DNA of 18,081 bases from CAZTVF01 sp964616985 (GTDB lineage: Bacteria; Planctomycetota; Phycisphaerae; SM23-33), in assembly GCA_964616985.1 (NCBI GenBank), contig CAZTVF010000107.1, forward strand, positions 1-18,081, written 5' to 3'. Shown here piece after piece: positions 14,604 to 18,081 of the stretch; the first letter of the stretch is position 1; the number at the start of each line of letters is the position of its first letter. A program made the translations under genes and the position numbers. The notes under the pieces were generated by a model that ran no database searches, was not told where the DNA came from, and was given only the letters and a program-made list of their open reading frames with translations.

Positions 14604-17531
14604 ATGGCACAGAAACCCTGGTACAAGATCGTTGAACCGCGTGAAGACCTTCGAGAAGGCCGTCCCTTGGACGCCTCTGAGTTCGCCGTCCATCTGGACA
14701 AGGTGCGCGAGGGTACGGCCCCGGACGATTACCGCGACCCCAAGCGATTCTTCGACCGCACCTACATGACGACGAACCTGCTGGGCCTGGGCGCGGAAGT
14801 CCTGCGCCGGCTGTCGGGCATCAAGACCGAGACCTCGGCCGTCTTCAACCTGGCCACCCAGTTCGGCGGCGGCAAGACGCACGCGCTGACGGTGCTGTAT
14901 CACCTAGCCTGCAACGGGCGCAAGGCCGAAGGCTGGACGGGAGTGGATCGGCTGATGGGCAAGGCCGGTGTTCCCACAGTGCCGCAAGCGGCTGTCGCCA
15001 CGTTCGTGGGCACCGAGTTCGACTCTATCGCTGGGCGGGGCGGTGACGATGGCACACCGCACCGCAGGACTCCCTGGGGCGAAATGGCCTGGCAGTTGGG
15101 CGGAGCAGAATCGTTCGCGGTCGTTGCCGAGCACGAACGGACGCTGACCGCGCCCGCCGGCGACGTGATCCGCAAGATGCTGCCGAAGGATCGCCCGAGC
15201 CTGATTCTGATGGACGAGTTATTGAACTACGTCAGCCGGAGCCGCAAGAGCGGGCTGTCGACGCAGCTTTACGACTTCCTGCACAACCTGTCCGAGACGG
15301 CCCGGGGCGAGAACAACGTGGTGCTGGCGGTGTCGATCCCGGCATCGGAACTGGAGATGACGGCCGAGGACCAAGCCGATTACACCCGGTTCAAGAAGCT
15401 GTTGGACCGGCTGGGCAAGGCGGTGGTCATGTCGGCCGAGGCGGAAACGTCGGAGATCATCCGCCGACGGCTGTTCGACTGGGGCGGCCTGCCCCCGGAG
15501 GGCAGGAAGATCGCGGCCGATTACGCGGATTGGGTGGTGGAGCACCGCGAACAGGTGCCCAAGTGGTTCGCCGTGGACAACGCCCGCGAGGCCATTGAGG
15601 CGACATACCCGTTCCACCCGATGGTGCTCTCGGTATTCGAGCGAAAATGGCAGGCATTGCCGCGATTTCAGCAGACGCGCGGTGTGTTGCGTCTCCTGGC
15701 GCTATGGGTGTCCTCGGCCTACCAGGAAGGCTACAAGGGCGCGCAGAAGGACCCGCTGATCGGTCTGGGCACGGCCCCGCTCGAGGACCCCATGTTCCGC
15801 ACGGCCGTGTTCGAGCAACTCGGCGAGCAGAAGCTCGAGGCGGCCGTCACGACGGACATTTGCGGCAAGAAGGACTCCCACGCCACGCGGTTGGACGCCG
15901 AGGCAGTGGACACGATCAAGAAGGCCCGCCTACACCGGAAGGTGGCGACGGTCGTGTTCTTTGAGTCCAACGGCGGCCAAGCCAAAGAAGGCGAGGCGAC
16001 AGCGCCGGAGATTCGCCTGGCCGTGGCCGAGCCCGGGCTGGACGTGGGCAACATCGAGACGGCGTTGGAGTCCCTGAGCGAGTCGTGCTACTTCATGCGC
16101 GTCGAACGGAACAAGTACCGCTTCGGCCTTGCGCCGAACCTGAACAAACTCCTGGCGGATCGGCGGGCGAACGTCGAGGCGCCGAAGATCGAGGAACGCA
16201 TTCGGGCTGAAATCCTCAAGGTTTTCGAGAAGCAGCCGGGCCTGGAGATGGTGGCCTTCCCGGAGAAATCAAACCAGATTCCCGACAGGCCAACGCTGAG
16301 CCTGGCTGTGCTGCCGCCGAGTGATTCGATGGGCGACAAGAAGACGATGGGGCTGATCGACGGGCTGATCCGCGAATACGGCAGTTCGGGCCGAACCTTT
16401 AAGAGTGCGCTTACGTTCGTCGTGGCTGACGACGATGCGGCGCTACGGGATGAAGCCCGGAAGCTCCTGGCGTGGCAGGCCATCAAGGACGAGGAGGAAG
16501 ACAAGCTCGACGACACTCAGCAGGCCCAACTCGTGGAGAACCTGAAAAAGGCCCAGCGCGACCTGAAGGAATGCGTCTGGCGGACCTACAAGAACGTGGC
16601 GCTGCTCGGCAAGGACAACAAGGTCCGTGTGGTTGACCTTGGCTTGGTTCATTCGAGCCAATCTACTGGTGGCATGGTCAAGTTGATCGTGGACCGACTA
16701 CGGCAGGATGGCGATATCGAGACGGGTGTCAGCCCCAATTTCCTGGTTCGCAACTGGCCGCCAGCGTTCACGGAGTGGAGTACCAAGTCGGTGCGGGACG
16801 CGTTCTTCGCGTCGCCGCAGTTCCCTCGGCTGCTTGATGGGGACTCGGTCAAAGATACCATTTCGCGGGGTGTGTCGAGCGGCATCATCGCCTACGTGGG
16901 GAAGACCGCGGGCGGGTACAAGCCCTTCATCTTCGCCTCGGACCTGCCTATTCATGAGATCGAGATCTCCGACGACCTGTTCATCATCACCGCCGAGGAG
17001 GCCAAGAAGCATATCGAGCCGCCGAAGCTCACGACTCTGGCGATTCAGCCTGAGCGACCCCAGCTGAGGCCGACGGCACAGGTAACCTTCCAGGTCAAGG
17101 GCGCGGATCAGCACGGTCGGCCGGTGGACGTGCCGCAGATCGCGTGGTCCGCCAAGGGCGGCCAGATCGATGCCAAGGGCGGGTTCACGGCGGGCGCCGA
17201 CGAAGGCGAGTTCCTGATCGAAGCGACTGCCGGCGCAGTGCGGACACAGACGACGGTGGTCATTGCCAAGAAGGACGTTACGCCGCCACCACCCCCGCCG
17301 CCGCCAAAACCCACGGAGATCAAGGGCCTGAGATGGTCTGGAGAGGTGCCCGCCCAGAAGTGGATGAACTTCTATAGCAAGGTGCTGGCCAAGTACGCCA
17401 CCACCGGCGGCCTGCGGCTGAAAGTCACCTTCGAGATCAGCCCCGACGGCGGCTTGCTGCCTCAGCGGATCGAGGAGACAAAGGCAAGCCTCCGTGAACT
17501 TGGGCTGGATGATGACGTTCAGTGTCCTTAG
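14604..17531 (+). CDS. DUF499 P-loop ATPase with C-terminal Ig-like domain
   Basis: A 975-residue protein. Head KPWYKIVEPREDLREGRPLDA leads to Walker A FGGGKTH (residues 87-93) and Walker B LILMDELLNY (D204, E205), with a VSIPASE sensor-like strand and an RRRLFDWGG region. This matches the DUF499 ATPase family paired with DUF1156 methylases in defence islands; its biochemical job is not established, and DNA remodelling or scaffold function is inferred. Residues about 809-888 (LTTLAIQPERPQL, VTFQVKGADQHGRPV, WSAKGGQIDAKGGFTAG, FLIEATAG) look like a bacterial Ig-like (Big) domain, followed by eight prolines (894-901) and a conserved-looking WSGEVPAQKWMNFYSKVL end. Start ATG 14604 has GAAGG at 14592-14596. 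Last core gene of the operon. Confidence 0.9.
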   Translation: MAQKPWYKIVEPREDLREGRPLDASEFAVHLDKVREGTAPDDYRDPKRFFDRTYMTTNLLGLGAEVLRRLSGIKTETSAVFNLATQFGGGKTHALTVLYHLACNGRKAEGWTGVDRLMGKAGVPTVPQAAVATFVGTEFDSIAGRGGDDGTPHRRTPWGEMAWQLGGAESFAVVAEHERTLTAPAGDVIRKMLPKDRPSLILMDELLNYVSRSRKSGLSTQLYDFLHNLSETARGENNVVLAVSIPASELEMTAEDQADYTRFKKLLDRLGKAVVMSAEAETSEIIRRRLFDWGGLPPEGRKIAADYADWVVEHREQVPKWFAVDNAREAIEATYPFHPMVLSVFERKWQALPRFQQTRGVLRLLALWVSSAYQEGYKGAQKDPLIGLGTAPLEDPMFRTAVFEQLGEQKLEAAVTTDICGKKDSHATRLDAEAVDTIKKARLHRKVATVVFFESNGGQAKEGEATAPEIRLAVAEPGLDVGNIETALESLSESCYFMRVERNKYRFGLAPNLNKLLADRRANVEAPKIEERIRAEILKVFEKQPGLEMVAFPEKSNQIPDRPTLSLAVLPPSDSMGDKKTMGLIDGLIREYGSSGRTFKSALTFVVADDDAALRDEARKLLAWQAIKDEEEDKLDDTQQAQLVENLKKAQRDLKECVWRTYKNVALLGKDNKVRVVDLGLVHSSQSTGGMVKLIVDRLRQDGDIETGVSPNFLVRNWPPAFTEWSTKSVRDAFFASPQFPRLLDGDSVKDTISRGVSSGIIAYVGKTAGGYKPFIFASDLPIHEIEISDDLFIITAEEAKKHIEPPKLTTLAIQPERPQLRPTAQVTFQVKGADQHGRPVDVPQIAWSAKGGQIDAKGGFTAGADEGEFLIEATAGAVRTQTTVVIAKKDVTPPPPPPPPKPTEIKGLRWSGEVPAQKWMNFYSKVLAKYATTGGLRLKVTFEISPDGGLLPQRIEETKASLRELGLDDDVQCP

Positions 17532-17564
17532 GCATACCGTGATCAACTCCGCAGCGCTGACGAA

Positions 17565-17590
17565 GGCATCTCTGGTGATGCCCGTCACCA
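17565..17590 (+). promoter_or_regulatory. Two overlapping, mutually exclusive hairpins between DUF499 and the last gene
   Basis: GGCATC-tctggt-GATGCC (17565-17582) and TGGTGA-tgcccg-TCACCA (17573-17590) are both perfect six-base stems with six-base loops, and share 17573-17582, so only one can form at a time. There is no T-run, so neither is a standard terminator. The arrangement could modulate read-through or translation of the gene at 17622. Chance occurrence in GC-rich DNA is possible. Confidence 0.3.
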
Positions 17591-17621
17591 GATTGGGACG
17601 TGCCTGAACGCCGAGGACCAC

Positions 17622-18080
17622 ATGCCGGACCCTGAAGACACCGACTCCAGATGGCTCGTTATTGTGCCAACACTCCAACTAACCGTCAGCGATGTCCCGC
17701 CGATCAGCGGCAAGTGGGTGGTCGGGGACATCACCTTTATGTCGCCAAATGCGATGACGGCGTATCTGCACCAGCCAAACCTGCCGTATGAATTGGACGA
17801 GCAGATGCGCGAAGTAGTCATGACGCACCCGATCATGGGTGAACACACTGGGTTTGCTGTTACCACCAGGACAGGAACCCCAAAGGAGATTCGGAGGACA
17901 GTGTTCCGCGACCTCCTAGACGCTGCCCACGTGCTGGCCTCGACGAACTCCGTGGTCTCGGAACGGAGCGGGATGCGGGGGTTTACTCTCCAGGGGCTAC
18001 CGTTCGTTAGCGCCAGAAAGGACTGCTTTGGTAATCGGCGAGCAAAACGGGCCCACCTCGGGGGGATAATCGGCGCGTAA
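17622..18080 (+). CDS. Unrecognised 152-residue protein, possibly a truncated HEPN-type N-terminus
   Basis: Complete frame from ATG 17622 (GAGGA at 17613-17617) to TAA at 18078-18080. Opening strands WLVIVPTLQL and WVVGDITFM followed by a helical RTVFRDLLDAAHVLAS resemble the N-terminal part of larger HEPN-type proteins in defence islands, broadly like the N-terminus of the gene at 8273, but I cannot name a family. The last residues (FGNRRAKRAHLGGIIGA) lose protein-like character, so a frameshift may have truncated a longer gene running beyond the window. The frame is the same as that of the DUF499 gene and is open back to its TAG. It probably belongs to the operon but may be a separate module. 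Confidence 0.5.
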   Translation: MPDPEDTDSRWLVIVPTLQLTVSDVPPISGKWVVGDITFMSPNAMTAYLHQPNLPYELDEQMREVVMTHPIMGEHTGFAVTTRTGTPKEIRRTVFRDLLDAAHVLASTNSVVSERSGMRGFTLQGLPFVSARKDCFGNRRAKRAHLGGIIGA

Positions 18081-18081
18081 T

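Noticed and set aside
1434..17531. Calling the locus canonical DISARM or BREX
   Set aside because: I see no DUF1998 or drmA/drmB-type genes and no BREX phosphatase or protease genes. The helicase and methylase are related in type, but DUF499 and the cargo set differ.
16698..17678. Minus-strand open frame of 326 codons opposite the DUF499 gene
   Set aside because: Antisense shadow of a gene with clear Walker motifs and a conserved end; composition is not protein-like.
1..18081. CRISPR arrays, tRNA or rRNA genes, integrase or transposase genes
   Set aside because: No regularly spaced repeats, no cloverleaf or rRNA-like sequence, and no recombinase motif was found on either strand. The small excisionase-type HTH alone does not imply an integrase.

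Overview
This is a GC-rich bacterial accessory region dominated by one long plus-strand operon, about 1434 to 17531 and possibly to 18080, that reads as a DISARM-like or restriction-modification-like phage-defence locus. No rRNA, tRNA or housekeeping gene anchors the taxonomy. The GC content and a DUF6398-like gene would fit an environmental bacterium such as a planctomycete, but that is a weak inference.

Layout. Positions 3-546 hold the decayed tail of an unrecognised gene, followed by about 350 bases without a gene but with a hairpin and a short direct repeat. A small DUF6398-like gene (900-1217) runs leftward. Divergent from it, a sigma70-type promoter (1341-1370) precedes a small excisionase-type HTH protein (1434-1646). 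Then come a SNF2/DUF3883 helicase (1643-5077), a single-chain DUF262-HNH nuclease of GmrSD type (5077-6807), a PLD-like protein (7011-8276), an ApeA-like HEPN protein (8273-9400), a caspase-like protein (9387-10094), a DUF1156 zinc-ribbon DNA methyltransferase (10107-13178), a PD-(D/E)XK protein (13181-13927), a second nuclease-fold protein (14012-14593), a DUF499 P-loop ATPase (14604-17531) and an unrecognised 152-residue protein (17622-18080). Most junctions overlap or lie within about 12 bases, so the genes are probably co-transcribed and translationally coupled.

The main discovery is at two tiny ORFs that look like filler. The 64-codon ORF at 6820-7014 is an in-frame chimera of a DUF1156-methyltransferase head and a SNF2-helicase tail. 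The 31-codon ORF at 13917-14012 is an in-frame chimera of a DUF499 head and a DUF1156-methyltransferase tail. Both follow one rule: in each gap between two core genes X and Y there are two sets of cargo genes, separated by a minimal [Y-head|X-tail] scar. The core is helicase, methyltransferase, ATPase. The helicase-methyltransferase gap holds DUF262-HNH plus the PLD-like/HEPN/caspase-like trio. The methyltransferase-ATPase gap holds two different nuclease-fold proteins. The simplest reading is that two or three related systems were stitched together by deletions that kept one intact copy of each core gene and stacked their cargo, leaving every cargo gene in its native translational context.

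Inferred function: helicase, methyltransferase and ATPase form the self-marking, DNA-scanning and remodelling machinery. The nuclease-fold proteins and the DUF262-HNH protein would cut foreign DNA, and the HEPN and caspase-like proteins look like RNA- and protein-targeting abortive-infection effectors. None of these activities is shown by the sequence alone.
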